Assembly (NCBI GenBank): GCA_029204225.1
Contig: CM055104.1
Span: forward strand, 24,691,285 to 24,755,284
From: Diphasiastrum complanatum
Taxonomy: Eukaryota; Streptophyta; Lycopodiopsida; Lycopodiales; Lycopodiaceae
Length of the DNA: 64,000 nt
Reading direction: 5' to 3'
Shown piece by piece: positions 46,570 through 58,790 of this stretch; within the stretch, counting starts at the first letter, position 1; every line of letters starts with the position of its first letter. The position numbers were made by a program, and so were the translations under genes. The notes beneath the pieces were generated by a model that saw only the letters and a list, made by a program, of their open reading frames with translations, searched no databases and was not told where the DNA came from.

Positions 46570-47525
46570 CTCTTTTGGAAGCTCTTTTTTGTTGGGTCTA
46601 TCTGCTAAAAAGAAAAGATGAGGTGTTTGATATCTTTGTCAAGTTCAAGATTGCAAGGGAAGTTCAATTTTCTACCAAGATCAAGCTCTTGAGGAGTGAC
46701 AATGGTGGCGAGTACATTTCTACCAAGTACAAAGCATTTTGTGATGCAAATGGGATCAAGAGGGAGTACACAAGCCCAAGGACACCACAAAAAATGGAGT
46801 GGCCGAGAGGAAGAATAGGACCTTACCTGAAAGTGCCAAAGCCATGAGGTTAAGTGAAAATCTTCCTAAATTCTTTTGGGATCAAGCTTTGTTGTGTGCT
46901 AATTTTCTATGCAATAGATGGTCAAGTGTCAAGTTTTTCAAAATTTTTGGATGCATTAGCTACTCTTGATGATAGGACAAAGGAGGATCCATTTTCAATA
47001 AAAGGTATTTTTGTTGGTTATAGTGAGGTGAGCAAGGCTTACAAAATTTTTATTCCTTCAACTAAGAAAGTGGTCATTGGAATCGATGTCATTTTTTATC
47101 AGGAAAATTTTCCAAAAGTGTCTTCAAGTGGTGGTGTGAATGTTGTATCTAACATTCTTGATGAGGACATTGTTGATGATACTTTGGATGTTGATGTTGA
47201 AGAGCCTACTTCAAATCAAAAGCCAAGGATGACATCAAGGCAAAGGCAACAACCTTTGAGACTCACTTATGATGAAAAAGATAAACAAGTTGTTGGTGGT
47301 ACAAACTATGCTTTCCTAACCTATTTTGATGAACCTACATGAGTAGATGAAGCAAGACAAAATGAGGAGTGATCCAAGCAATGGATCTTGAGTATCAAGC
47401 TCTTATGAAGAATGACACATGGAGATTGGTGGAACTTCCAAAGGACAAGAGCACCATTGGATGCAAGTGGATCTTCAAAATGAAGACAAACCAAGATGGA
47501 TCAACCAACAAGTACAAGGCATTTT
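46570..47525 (+). pseudogene. Copia integrase-RT fragment (copia 4)
   Basis: It starts within the integrase core (CWVYLLKRKDEVFDIFVKFK, LLRSDNGGEYISTKYKAF), shifts frame at the PQ motif near 46790, resumes as SIKGIFVGYSEVSKAYKIF, and reaches the RT start with AMDLEYQALMKNDTWRLVEL and GCKWIFKMKTNQDGSTNKY. The family sequence then breaks off near 47521. It is the same family as copia 2 and 3 but on the opposite strand. Confidence 0.8.
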
Positions 47526-48010
47526 TGATAGGATCACTAAGTGAAGATCTTCCACAATCTGTCACATGCAAACCAAAAGGACACCTATGGAGCATGAACC
47601 ACCCAACCAATATGGAGAGGCTAGTCAATACCTAATCAATCCACCCCCAAGCCGCAATGAAGAACACAAGAGAGGAGAGGAGAAACTGGCTCAAGAATCA
47701 CAATTCACAATAGGAGGATGGGCGAGTTTCCAATGAATATATTCTCTCCAAGAGAGAGAGAATATTCCTCCTAAGATCCCCATGCAACCTAAATTGAGCA
47801 ATTGACCTCCTATTCTTGCATTATAACAGTCTTCACCATGCATGAGCTCCTATGTCCAATTATAGGTCTGGGCCCTCATATGATTATTAATTACTTGATA
47901 TAACCACGTCCAGAATGACGTAGCATAACTAATAACCACATACAATTGGAGTGACCAGCTATCCATGTTAGGAATTATACCGATTTCCTTGTACATGACA
48001 TGGACATAAC
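47526..48010 (-). repeat. Probable 3' LTR region of gypsy 3
   Basis: A polypurine tract (minus strand AGGGGGGAAGAATG, about 48023-48010) is followed by TTATGTCCATGTCATG, where an LTR would begin. Sequence to the left up to the copia 4 break is non-coding and includes a GAGAGAGAGAATATTC run near 47750. No second copy was found right of gypsy 3, so the borders are uncertain. Confidence 0.4.
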
Positions 48011-48353
48011 ATTCTTCCCCCCTTGAACCACTCCTATCTCTAGAAGTGAAACCTAGGAAAATTCTTCTTTATGCTTTTGACGCTTTCCCACAAATCATCA
48101 TCCTCAGTCTGTCCCTTCTACCTGATCAAGCACTCAAAGATAGAACAATTTCTCAACTGTTTATGATTACTTTTTCAGGTTCCAAAGGAACACTAAGCGA
48201 TAAGTCCTCTAAATGAGTAAAATCTTCCTCTGAACCAACTACGCCACCTTCATGTAAACTTAATTTTAGACGGCTTATATGAAACATAGAGTGAGCTGTA
48301 GACTTGTTCTGAAGATCTAGTTCGTAAGCTAAAGAACCAATTTTTTTTATAAT

Positions 48354-48551
48354 CTAAAACGGTCCACAATATCTCATAGACAATTTATAATGATTTCGCG
48401 TACACATAGTCTTAGAAACCGTGAGGTATTCTAAGATACACCCAGTCATCAACTTTAAAATCTCTGGGAGATCTCTTAAGATTGGCATAGTGCTTAGCTC
48501 TATCCAGATACAATCACGGGGCTCTTGCAACATTTCACGCATATCATGCAA
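48354..48551 (-). pseudogene. Gypsy 3 post-integrase tail
   Basis: A frame located where the integrase tail should continue; overlapping frames carry fragments such as LRDLPEILK. A chromodomain is not clearly visible. Confidence 0.4.
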
Positions 48552-48671
48552 GAAATCTGCAACTTTCTAGATCTTAACAGACTTTGTCTCCACATTTATT
48601 GGAGATCTAGGTTGATAACCGTACATGAGCATAAACGGACTATAACCAGTAGCTGAATGTTTCCTACTGTT

Positions 48672-49229
48672 TTAAGCAAACTCAATCAAAGGAACATAAT
48701 CTTTCCACTGAGATTGCCTATGAGACACATATGTTCTCAACATATCCTCCATAGTCTGATTAGTTCTCTCAGTCTGGCCATCTGATTCAGGATGATCAGA
48801 AGAGCTAAAACTAGGTGAGCTTTCAAGCTTATGGAATATAGCTGACCAAAAGTGACCTATAAATTTAGGATCTCTATCACTAACTATATCACTTGGCAGT
48901 CCATAAAGCCTAAGTAATCTTTCCACAAAGATCTGGGCTAATTCTGAAGCCTTAGCAGTTGACTTGACTAGTATAAAAGTAGTTAACTTTGTCAACCTAT
49001 CCACCACAATCCAAATAGAATCATTTTGGCTTTGGTTCTTTGGAGGTCCAACCACAAAATCCATAGATATACTTTCCCATCGCTTTTGAGGAATATCTAG
49101 GAGATGTAACAACTCTCTAGTCTTTAAGTGTCCAACTTTGGCTAACTGACAAGGTCTACATTTAGCCACACAAGACTCGACAAATGGCTTGAGTTTCAGC
49201 CAATAAAACTCTCTTCTGACCAAGTCCAA
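48672..49229 (-). pseudogene. Gypsy 3 integrase
   Basis: 185 codons with REFYWLKLKPFVESCVAKCR (zinc CX2C follows as CRPCQLAK), WESISMDFVVGPPKNQ (first Asp), DIVSDRDPKFIGHFW (second Asp) and SDHPESDGQTERTNQTMED (Glu). The DDE triad is intact in one frame. Confidence 0.85.
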
Positions 49230-49482
49230 AGTCCTATGTATACCTGGATGACCAGCACAGGGAACGTTATGACAATAGAAAAGAATTCTCTTCTTTAACT
49301 AATCATCCGCTGGTACACAAATTCTTCCATTCCGAAATAGCAAACCACCTCGGACAGAAAATTGTTCCGCTTTCTTCTTATCTTTCCTAGGAACCTGAGA
49401 TCCCTATGTGTAAATCTCTATTCCACTCTCATTTTTTCCTATCTCCACCATCTTCCAGATAGGACCAAAATGAGAATCTGAT

Positions 49483-49880
49483 TCACACAGTGGAAATCTG
49501 GGTGAATGAAAGTTTATTTAATTCACCAATCCGACTAAGTGCATCCGTAACTTGGTTAGAGTTGCGCTTGATATATTGGATCTCATGATCAATTTTCTGC
49601 ATAAGCTCAGCCCAGCGAGCTTTATGACCCCTCAGATAATTCTGATTACAAAAGTATTTCAGAGGTTGGTGATCTGTATACACTATAAACTAACTACCAT
49701 ATAGGTAATGCCTCCAAGTTTTAAGTGCACGAATCACAGCAAATAACTTTTTCTCCTGAGTTGTATAATGCAACTGAGGCCCCGTGAGTTGCTTGCTTTC
49801 AAATGCTACCAACCTATCATCCTATAGAGAATTACCCCCTATCGCGGAATCACTTGCGTCAGTTCTCACGACGTAAGGTA
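49483..49880 (-). pseudogene. Gypsy 3 RNase H
   Basis: With interruptions, the minus strand gives TDASDSAIGG, VAFESKQLTGPQLHYTTQEK, RALKTWRHYLYG, then VYTDHQPLKYFCNQNYLRGH and NQVTDALSRI. A stop splits it at about 49690. Confidence 0.8.
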
Positions 49881-50209
49881 CATCAGGATTTGCGATCTGT
49901 AATACAGGAGCTGAAGCAACCATTTGGTTGAGTTTCTCAAAGCATTGTTTCAAACCATTTGGTAGACCTCTCTAACTTTGCCTTTAGTCAAATTACTTAA
50001 AGGTGTTGTCACTTTTGCATATTCTTAAATTGACTTACGAAAGAAAACTATTAAACCGAGAAAAGATTTAACTTCTCTAATTGTCTTCGGTATCGGCCAC
50101 TCAAGCACTGTCTTGACCTTACTCTCATCAATCTCCAACCCACTACGAGTGATCTTATGACCGAGGTACAACAACTCATGCTTCCTTAGCATTTAGATTC
50201 CTTAGCATA

Positions 50210-50700
50210 AAGTTTTTCTCGCCTAAAAATATCTAAGACAATCTTAAGATGACTCAAATGCCCCTTAAGTGTCCTACTGTGGATGAGAATATCATCTAAG
50301 AATACAACCACAAACTTCCCTAGACATGGACAAAAAAGATCGTTCATCATCCGTGTTGGAACATAGTAGGTGCATTCGTCAACCCAAAAGGAAGCACACG
50401 AAATTCATAATGACTGAATCTCGTCCGAAAACCAGTCTTTTGCATGTCATTCGAATGAATTCTAATCTGATGATAACCAATTCTAAGATCTATCTTTGTG
50501 ACGTATTTTGTTCCACCTAATCTATCTACCAGATCATCCATACGAGGCAAAGGATATTTATATTTAATAGTTACCTTATTCAACCCCTTGTAGTACACAC
50601 ACAACTTGAAGCCTCTATCTTTCTTCGATTTAAGAAGAACAGGAACACCCGAAGGCGACAAACTTGGCTGAATATGACCCATCTTTAGATAATTTTCAAT
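50210..50700 (-). pseudogene. Gypsy 3 reverse transcriptase core
   Basis: [40 protein letters not shown], then [15 protein letters not shown], followed past a frameshift by VVVFLDDILIHSR near 50320-50280, the catalytic (Y/F)xDD box. Key residues of fingers and palm are present, but frames change at about 50347. Confidence 0.85.
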
Positions 50701-51284
50701 TTTCTTAGTAATGTCTATCTCTTCTTTCTGAGAAAACTTGCAAGGTTGTCTAGAGATAGGGTGCTACCTGGAATTAACTCAATCTTATAATTTACCGATC
50801 TGGACGGCGGTATCTCATGAGGTAATTCAACTAGAAATACATCATTAGATTTAGACAGTACCTTATTCTTCTCAATCTGCTCCTGATCTAAGTCTACCGA
50901 GTTAAAAATCTTTGACAATTCACAACTACTTAGATGCATTTCAAATAAATCCAAAATTGGCTTAGCAAATAAAGAATAAGTTTCATACTGTGAATCAAAA
51001 ATTTCCATTACATTAGCAAATAAACTCATCCCAGATGGATGTACAAAATTGTCTCCAAACAATGTAACTATTTCTTTACCCTCTTGAAACGAGAGAACAT
51101 GCTTCTCAAAATCTATTTCAAGATGCTTATTAAATAACCACTCATATCCTAGATTAATTATGTCCCTCTACGCTAATCCTAAAATATGAAAATCAATTAA
51201 CTCTCTATAATCTTGGATCCAAACTGGGAGCCTTGGAACTTTAACATCCCACGTCTCCAACTCCGCTTCTAAAGCTAGATATAC

Positions 51285-51600
51285 TCAATATCTATGGTTA
51301 CTGGCTTCAGTTTTGAGTCCGAGTTTCTGCACAAGGCCAGAGTTAATGAATTTATGAGTAGATCCACTATCCACTAAAATACTAACTTCATGTCCATTCA
51401 TAGTGCCTTTCAAACAAAATAAATCATTTGGCAAGAATAAAGTAGTACTGAAAGAACAATCACACTCACAATTAATTTTATTTATTTCCATCTTAAGATT
51501 CTCTTTACTTGGCATCTCAATCACTTGAGCTGCACCTTTCTTTCACTCAGGGCAAAATTTCATAACATGTCCAAGCTAACTGCAATTGAAACACACATTG
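51285..51600 (-). pseudogene. Gypsy 3 zinc knuckle and protease
   Basis: Knuckle region CFNC, stop, LGHVMKFC near 51595-51555 keeps all CCHC ligands but has a TAG inside. It is followed by the protease MNGHEVSILVDSGSTHKFIN with an intact DSG, in the frame 51524-51285. Confidence 0.8.
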
Positions 51601-51609
51601 GTCCTTCTT

Positions 51610-52530
51610 GTCTTTTTCGGGACAATTTCTTCTTTTGTATAAACTCAGATGTAGCTTGATCTAGTTCATCAAAATACGTAGATTTTTTTACCACAAACTC
51701 TTTTCTTTCCTTTTTTCTGGCTGAGTCCGAATGATCCAGATGGATTAGACTGTAACTGCTTCCTGGAGTAGATTGATAGATCAAGTAATATGACAACCAA
51801 TCCCTCTTGAGGATCAGATTAGGATCCACTCTTGGTCCTTTTTGTACTTTTTGCACAATAACTCTAGGAGGAGGGGAAGCAGCTGGCCTTCAAGCTGTTT
51901 GGATGCCACTACAGTGGAATCATACGCTTTCGCGACTCGTACGACGTCATCGAAAGTTTGAAGCACATTGCGCTTACACTCATTCTGATAATTTTGCAGA
52001 CAGACCTAAGATAAACTGTCACAGTGCCAATTTTTCATTGAATGAGAGAACTTTATTCCATAAATCCGTAAAATTCTGCAGGTACGAGTCCATACACCTC
52101 TATAAACTCATCCCATGTGGTAGGTTTAGGTTGTAGATCACGCCACCACGATGAAGCTTTCCCACAGAAGAATAGAATAACACTCTCAATCTTTTTTCTT
52201 CAAGAATTTCGTGTAGATTAAAGTAATCAATTCACTTGGTTAACCCGTCATCTACAACTTCAGCTTTTTTCAATTCTTCTCCCCCAAAAAAGATTCAGGC
52301 TGAAAGCCCAAATTCAGAGCGGATAAGGTTCTCACTTGATTTAACAATACTTTCATTTGTTGCTCACATAAAGTGTTTATCTCATTAAGCGCTTGGCTTA
52401 ATGACTGAAAAATTTGAAGATAGGTAGGCATTGGCACCTGACCATCAAGAGCTGCATTCGCATTATCATCTGCCATATTTATTTTCTGACATGCAAAATT
52501 TGTTTTAATTAGTCGAGATCCACTCATCAA
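51610..52530 (-). pseudogene. Gypsy 3 Gag remnant
   Basis: The likely start is the internal Met (MADDNANAALDGQVPMPTYL) in 52530-52270; later pieces in other frames give CGKASSWWRDLQPKPTTWDE near 52155-52100, typical of plant gypsy Gag. Many frameshifts. Confidence 0.6.
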
Positions 52531-52922
52531 CTAATAAGTGAAACGTTAAAAACCTTCATAACTGGCTAGTATTATTCAGCAAGGTCTTTCACTCATATTT
52601 GCAATTTTTTACAAAATCAATAGCAGATCAAATTAAACAACAACAACTTTTATGACCAAACCCTAAAATTTACAAAAACTGGGATTTTTGAATTCCGTTC
52701 GAAATGGACCAATCGTAAAAATCAATTTAGAAGATCAATTTTGCATAATCACAGGCACTTTCACAAATCAAAATCATTTCAAAACATCCGACATGCATCT
52801 AACATGCACTGACTTTTACGAAAAAATGAAATTTTTTTTGTAAATAGCCTATTTTCTAGGAAATTTACTTTTTGATCCCAAGTTGTCAAAAATAGCTACA
52901 TGCAAGAATTCTACTGATCAAA

Positions 52923-53317
52923 TCACTGATTACGCATGCAACATACATCCAAGCATGGATACAGGTCTATCCATACATTTTTATCAACAAACAAGTAAAA
53001 TAGACTTGAACAAAACTTCTTTGCAGCTCCTTTGAACTTACTTGAGTCTTCAATATGCTGCAAAAATAGATCCATAACATCTTTGCCAATTGCCTCTCCT
53101 TTCATGCTCTTGACTAGCTCCAAATTGCCAACTTCCTTTTTGTCTTGTTGAAGTCCTTTGAGATTAACCTCTTGATCATCAACTTGACCATCAAAGTCAT
53201 TGAACAAACTTTGTTTTCCAGATCCATTACTTGATTTTACAACAAGATAACATCTATCCACTTGCATAGCTCCATGTACACAAGAAGATCCTCCAAAAGA
53301 TGTTTCACTCTTTATAA
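52923..53317 (-). CDS. Unknown ~130-codon frame fused to the copia 3 RT start
   Basis: The frame begins as copia RT (MDLEYQALIKSET) at 53339 and then departs at about 53300 into sequence I do not recognise: AMQVDRCYLVVKSSNGSGKQ, then KGEAIGKDVMDLFLQHIEDS and SKFKGAAKKF, ending at 52923. There are no internal stops. It could be a captured host-gene piece, part of another element, or chance. It is not part of any RT. Confidence 0.35.
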
Positions 53318-53357
53318 GAGCTTGATACTCAAGATCCACTGCTTGGATCCACTCCTC

Positions 53358-54959
53358 TTACTTCCTTGCTTGATCTACACTTGTAGGCTCATACAAAGAG
53401 GTTACGAAAGCAACATAATTTCTAGAAATGAATTGCTTACCCTTTTGATCATATGTGAGCCTTGAAGGTACTTGTCTTTCCCTTGATGTTCTCCTTGGCT
53501 TTTGACTTGATGAAGGTCCATCATCATCACCATCCAAAGTAAGATCCTTTTCATCTATATCAAGAATGCTAGATCCATCCACACTACCATCAATCATGCT
53601 TGAAGACACTTTTGAAATGTTCCCCTCATCAAAAATGACATCCCTACCAGCAATCACTTTGTTAGTAGAAGGAATGTAAACCTTGTAGGCTTTACTCACC
53701 TCACTATATCCAACAAAAATACCTGTTCTTGAAGATGGATCCTCCTTTGTCCTATCATCAAGAGTAATGTTGACATAGCATGTGCAACCAAAGGTTCTTA
53801 GAAAGTTGACACTCGGGCTCCTCTTGAATAGCATCTCAAAAGGTGTCCTTCCATCGAAAATAGCACTTGGCCACATATTGCACAAGAAATTGGCACACAA
53901 CAATGCTTGATCCCAAAATGTTTTGTCAAGATTAGCACTTAACCTTATAGATTTAGCAGTTTCACATAAAGTCCTATTTTTCCTTTCAGCCACTCTATTT
54001 TGTTGTGGGGTCCTTGATGTTGTATACTCCCTCTTGATCCCATTCTCATCACAAAAGGTCTTGAACTTGGTAGATATGTACTCACCACCATTGTCACTCC
54101 TTAAGCACTTGATCTTTGTGAAAAATTGGTTCTCCCTTGCATTCTTGAACTTGATAAAGACATCATACACTTCATCCTTGTTCTTTAGTAGATAGGTCCA
54201 ACAAAATCTACTAAAATCATCAATGAATGTTACATACATCTTAGCTCCACTATTGCTAATTGTAGTAAATCCATGAATATCTGAATGTACAAGTTGAAAA
54301 GGCTTTGTATATTTAGATATAGATATAGTATAAGGTAGTCTATGTGACTTAGACAAAGCACAAGAATCACAAACATGTTTGATGCCAGTTAAGGAACTTG
54401 GAAGACCTATCACAATCTTCTTCCTAGCCATTACCTCCAATGACTTGAAATCGAGGTGTCCCATCCTTTTATGCCAAACCTCTTGAATAGGTAATTTCTC
54501 CCTTGCAACACATCCAACTTGGTTAGCAATAACACAAGCATCTAGTTTGAACCACTTCCCTTGACTTTTACCTTTTCCAACCAAGACATCCTTCCTTTTG
54601 ATCAAATAAGCATCTCCATCAAACTCCACCTTGATGCCTTTACTTAGCATTTGACTCACACTAAGCAAATTATTGGTAATAGATGGAATAAACAAGACAT
54701 CCTCCAAATGAACATTCATATTTGTATAGAGAGAAACATGAATAGTGCCAATCCCTTTGATTGCACACTCACCATCATTGGCCTTGTAGATGACCCTCTT
54801 GTCATCTCCATATGCCAACAAAAAAGTAAAGTACTCTTTGTGAAAGGTCATGTGTAAACTTGCTCCACTACCAATCCACCAAGGATCTAGATCTCCATCA
54901 TTAGCAAGCATACATGAAGACATCACAAAAGCATCATCATTTGCATCTTGAACATCCAA
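53358..54959 (-). pseudogene. Copia 3 protease-integrase polyprotein segment
   Basis: 533 codons without interruption. Protease at residues about 25-40 reads DPWWIGSGASLHMTFH: the catalytic Asp of DSG has become Gly. Pre-integrase HHCC is present (WHKRMGHLDFKSLEVM and HVCDSC). Integrase DDE is complete: VHSDIHGFTT, CLRSDNGGEYIS and NRVAERKNRTLCE. The C-terminal GIFVGYSEVSKAYKVYIPST and a Ser/Pro linker lead to the RT start, but a stop follows (SVDQARK). Confidence 0.85.
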
Positions 54960-55016
54960 ACCATCCTCATGAAGAGTAAGATTACCTTTCTTGTCTCCTT
55001 GATCTCTCTTCTTCTT

Positions 55017-55774
55017 CTAACAATCACTTGCAAAGTGTCCTTTGATGCCACAATAGAAGCACTTGAGGTTTGATCTATCCTTTTTTTTGCCACTTGAAGA
55101 AGCATCCACTTTATCTTTCCCATTAGACCACTTACTTTTGGTTTTTCCCTTGAATTTGTCCTTTGTGAACATAGCATCCTCTTGAAGTGTTGATGTAGAT
55201 CCACTTCTTGCTTGAAGCCTATATTCTTCATTGATCAAGATCTCTTGAAGATCCATCAAACTTGGCAAAGTCTTTTGAATAGCATTACTTTGAACAATAT
55301 TAGCATTAGAATCCAACAAGCCATTAAGAATTACTTGAATAAGCTCTCTTTCCTTAATGCTTTCATCAATGCAAGCCAACATTCAATGCTTTCATCCTCA
55401 AAACAAAAGTAATTGGACTTTTCTCATTCTTTTGCAAACAAGATTTTCCTTCTTAGAGTCGACACTCTAGAAGTAGACTTGGATTCATAAAGCTTCTTCA
55501 ATGAATTCCAAGCTTTCAAAGATGATGTGCACTTACCAACTTCCTTGAGAAGCTCATTGGTAACATTCATCTTTATCATGTGTAGAGCCTTCTTGGCCCT
55601 CTTGTCATACCTCATTTGATCTTGTTGTATTGCTGGTCTCTCCTCCAAACCTACAACAATATCCAAAACATCATTCATCTCAAGAAGTGACTCCATCCTC
55701 ACTTTCCACAATGAATAGTTACTTGAGGTGAGTCTATCATTGGCTTCCAACATGACTCCAATTGAGGTTGCCAT
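55017..55774 (-). pseudogene. Copia 3 Gag
   Basis: Starts MATSIGVMLEANDRLTSSNY, the canonical N-terminus, continues KVRMESLLEMNDVLDIVVGL, and after a frameshift near 55430-55380 ends with an intact knuckle CFYCGIKGHFASDC before a stop. The start is supported by similarity to copia 2 and by the leader and primer site upstream. Confidence 0.85.
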
Positions 55775-56343
55775 GTAGCAATGATCTGATATTCTTTTTC
55801 AACCTGTTTCAATGCTCAAAGCACTCCTTTGAACAACAACAAATGCTTTCAAAAGAAATTACCAAGATTTGAAACTATCTCACAAATTTTCTTCTAGCAC
55901 TTATATCAAGCAAATCAACACATAAAATCATGGAATCTTGATAAACCTATGATATATCCTCAATCTAATGACTTTTGCCACTCAAATGAAGTCAAGAAAT
56001 CTCACTATCTAGAGATCCAATCAAAATTAGGGTTTTGACAAAATCACAAAAAATTGACTATTCCAAATCTACATGCAAATGCTGAAAATCTGATATGCAA
56101 TCTATTAGCCACCACTTAGGCTGATCCAATGATCCAAAAAATAGCCAAATCCAGTATGTGAAATCAAAAATCGGAATTGATCAAGTTTATAGACCTATAT
56201 AGGGTTTTGATCTACAAAAGATCCAATCTACAACAACAAAATACTCGATTTTGGTGTCGAATCCTCTCTAGCATGCTCTAGACATGATATCTTCACCAAG
56301 GCATTGATAGATTGGAATTCCTCCTTCATAACCTGAAACACAA
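55775..56343. other. Copia 3 leader
   Basis: Untranslated sequence between Gag start and primer site; no feature beyond similarity to the copia 2 leader. Confidence 0.6.
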
Positions 56344-56355
56344 GCTCTGATACCA
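56344..56355 (-). other. Primer-binding site of copia 3
   Basis: The minus strand is TGGTATCAGAGC, an exact initiator-Met tRNA primer site abutting the LTR. Confidence 0.9.
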
Positions 56356-57128
56356 TGTGAAAGTTTTTAGATCCTTAAGATCCAATCGACTTGAAAGATC
56401 TTTGGTTAGAAAGAGAAATACACTAACAATCTCACCAATGTAGAAAAATCAGCATCTACACACAAATTGAGATGCAAACACTAATAGAACTTGATCAAAC
56501 TTGAATGAAATGATAAAGTACTATTGCTGTCCATACCAAACCACCAACCTACTGTATTTCACACGTGTGGATCCAAAAATAGCAATAATAGATCATTCTA
56601 CACATAAAATTGCATGCAATAACCAATATAGTGCACCAATGGATAGTAGAATCCAAGAGAACCATGTATAAGCATGAAATGAGATAGGGAAGAGATAAGA
56701 TCACTCTCTTCACGAGTTACATCCATTTATAACAGGTCCAAGCCCTATTTGGCCACTTGGCTTTCCCACCAATGGATAGTAGAACCCAAGAGAACCATGT
56801 ATAAGCATGAAATGAGATAGAGAAGAGAGAAGATCACTCTCTCCATGAGTTACATCCATTTATAACAGATCCAAGCCCTATTTGGCCACTTGGCTTTCCC
56901 TCCAAAATGCTAACCCTACTATTTTTGGGTCTAGATTCAATGTACTCAACTATTCAAATTTGAATCTCCTTAAACTCGCCTCCAAACTTTCCTACACTTT
57001 CAAAAAATATTTATTCAATGACTAATGAACTTTGGAAAGTCAATCTCTAAGTCTAAAACAAGTTTTGGCCTCAATATGACAAATATGGAAATATTGACAA
57101 AATGATCAAACTAGTTGAATCTTTCACA
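56356..57128 (-). repeat. 5' LTR of copia 3 with internal duplication
   Basis: 773 bp, TGTGAAAG to CTTTCACA. It exceeds the copia 2 LTR by about the length of a 133-bp tandem duplication (units from 56634 and 56767, both starting CACCAATGGATAGTAGAA). It contains the palindrome CACACGTGTG at 56560-56569. Confidence 0.85.
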
Positions 57129-57535
57129 ATAGGTTCATGTTTGTCAATAAAGGCCTAAATAGTGTTTGTACTATTTTTGACAAGTAGATAAGTGGATGAG
57201 GTCAGATTTGGAATCATTCTAATTGGCTAAATTTGATACATTGCATCTAGACTAGTATTTCTAGCTTTTTGATGAAGTATCTAGAAGTTTCAATTTAGGT
57301 CAAGTTTAGGGCAAGTTGCATTAAATTGCTGTACCTGCATGGAGAAATAATCATCAATCTGATCATAGTGATTAATGCAATTCTAGCTTGCTAAAATTGA
57401 TGATTTCTATCTTGTAGATAAAACTAGATGTGTCAAGATCTTGTTGATCCATTAATGTGTTTTGGATCTGTAATTTTCACAAAAACCACGGGACAGTCCT
57501 GGAGATGTTCAAGAAATGCAGGTAGAATTGCAACT
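57129..57535. other. Spacer without recognised feature
   Basis: AT-rich sequence between copia 3 and the next copia fragment. Confidence 0.4.
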
Positions 57536-57539
57536 GGGC

Positions 57540-58790
57540 AAGAAAATTAAGAGCTGCGGATAATGGTGGGGAGTACCGGAGTAGTGCATTTGATAACTTC
57601 TGCATACAGGAAGGAACAAGGAGGGAATTTACGATACCATACCATCCACAATAAAACTATGCCTTAGAAAGGAAAAATAGACCAATCATGGAAATGGTTA
57701 GGTGCACATTCCGTGACAAAGGGCTAGACAAGAACCTATGGGTAGAAGCTGCAATCACAGCTGCATATATTATAACTTGGACGCCCAAAAAGGCACTACC
57801 CGGATCCACACCATATGAATGATGGCATGGCAGAAAACCATCTGTGGACCACTTGAAGGTATTCAGTTGTCTTGCGTACGCACACATAGATGATGAAAAG
57901 AGGAAGAAGCTTGATAAGAAAGAGTAAGGTGCTTGTTTGTTGGCTACCCTAGTAATGCAAGGGGTTACAAGCTCTATAATCCTTTGAGTAAAAAGTTTCT
58001 AGTATTAAGGGACGTCGTTTTTTTAAGAAGACTGCAGGTTGAAGATCAGAGACGAATCATTCAAGGAGAAAATCTTAGGGGTACCTAGTGCTCAATGAGG
58101 GACCAAAGTTAAATACTGCTCAAAGAAATGAAGAGCAAGAGCTGGAAGAGGATCCTCACCAAAAGGAACCAACATGAATAGAAGTTGATCAAGGAGGACC
58201 GGAACCTCAAGAGGGAATGGGGAAAACTGAGGAGCCACAGGGAATCAGGAGGTCAGAGAGAACTAAGCAGAAGACATGCGGATAGAGCCAATGAGCTAAA
58301 AGGAAGCGGTAAACTCACATCCCAGAAGGAGGATTGGATATAAGCCATGGCTGAAGAAATGGAAGCAATTAAGGTAAACAAGGCCTGGACATTGGAGACG
58401 CTTCCACCTAGGAAGGACCTAATTGGATGTCGTTGGGTGTTTGAATTCAAATATGCACCAGAGAGAAAATTGGAGAGATAATGGCCAGAATAGTGGCCAA
58501 AGAGTGTGCACAGGTAGAAGAGGTTGATTTCGAAGATACCTTTGCCCCAGTGGCAAGAATTTGATGAATTCGATTACAATTGCCATGGGCAACGATTGAG
58601 AATCTACACATCTGCATTCCTAAATGGAGAACTAAGTGAGGAAGTCTATATGAAATAGCCTGAAGGTTTCACAGAGGGGACAAATCTCATTTGCAGATTA
58701 AAGACAGCACTCTACCGTTTAAAACAGGCATCGTGAGTATGGTAGGATAGAATAGAGACATTCTTCATAGAGATAGGGTTCGTGCGGTGC
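57540..58790 (+). pseudogene. Copia integrase-RT fragment (copia 5)
   Basis: Plus-strand translation with many stops: DNGGEYRSSAFDNFCIQEGT (integrase), ALERKNRPIMEMVRC (Glu of DDE), HLKVFSCLAYAHI, then RT pieces AWTLETLPPRKDLIGCRWVF, TSAFLNGELSEEVYM and LICRLKTALYRLKQAS. It belongs to a different copia lineage from copia 2, 3 and 4. No LTR recognised. Confidence 0.75.

Larger units (their letters stand above)
48010..52530 (-). mobile_element. Decayed Ty3/gypsy element (gypsy 3)
   Basis: Minus-strand order Gag, knuckle, protease, RT, RNase H, integrase, tail is complete but spread over many frames. No 5' LTR or primer site is recognised to the right of Gag. It differs in sequence from gypsy 1. 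The element lies between copia 4 and copia 3, which are in opposite orientations. Confidence 0.8.
53318..57128 (-). mobile_element. Truncated Ty1/copia element (copia 3)
   Basis: From the right on the minus strand: 5' LTR (56356-57128), primer site, leader, Gag, protease, pre-integrase and integrase, ending at the first codons of RT. It is better preserved than its sibling copia 2. RT, RNase H and 3' LTR are missing; the foreign frame 53317-52923 takes their place. Confidence 0.85.

Noticed and set aside
53923-54195. 90-codon plus-strand frame
   Set aside because: Antisense to the copia 3 integrase; the same antisense pattern appears opposite copia 2 and copia 4.
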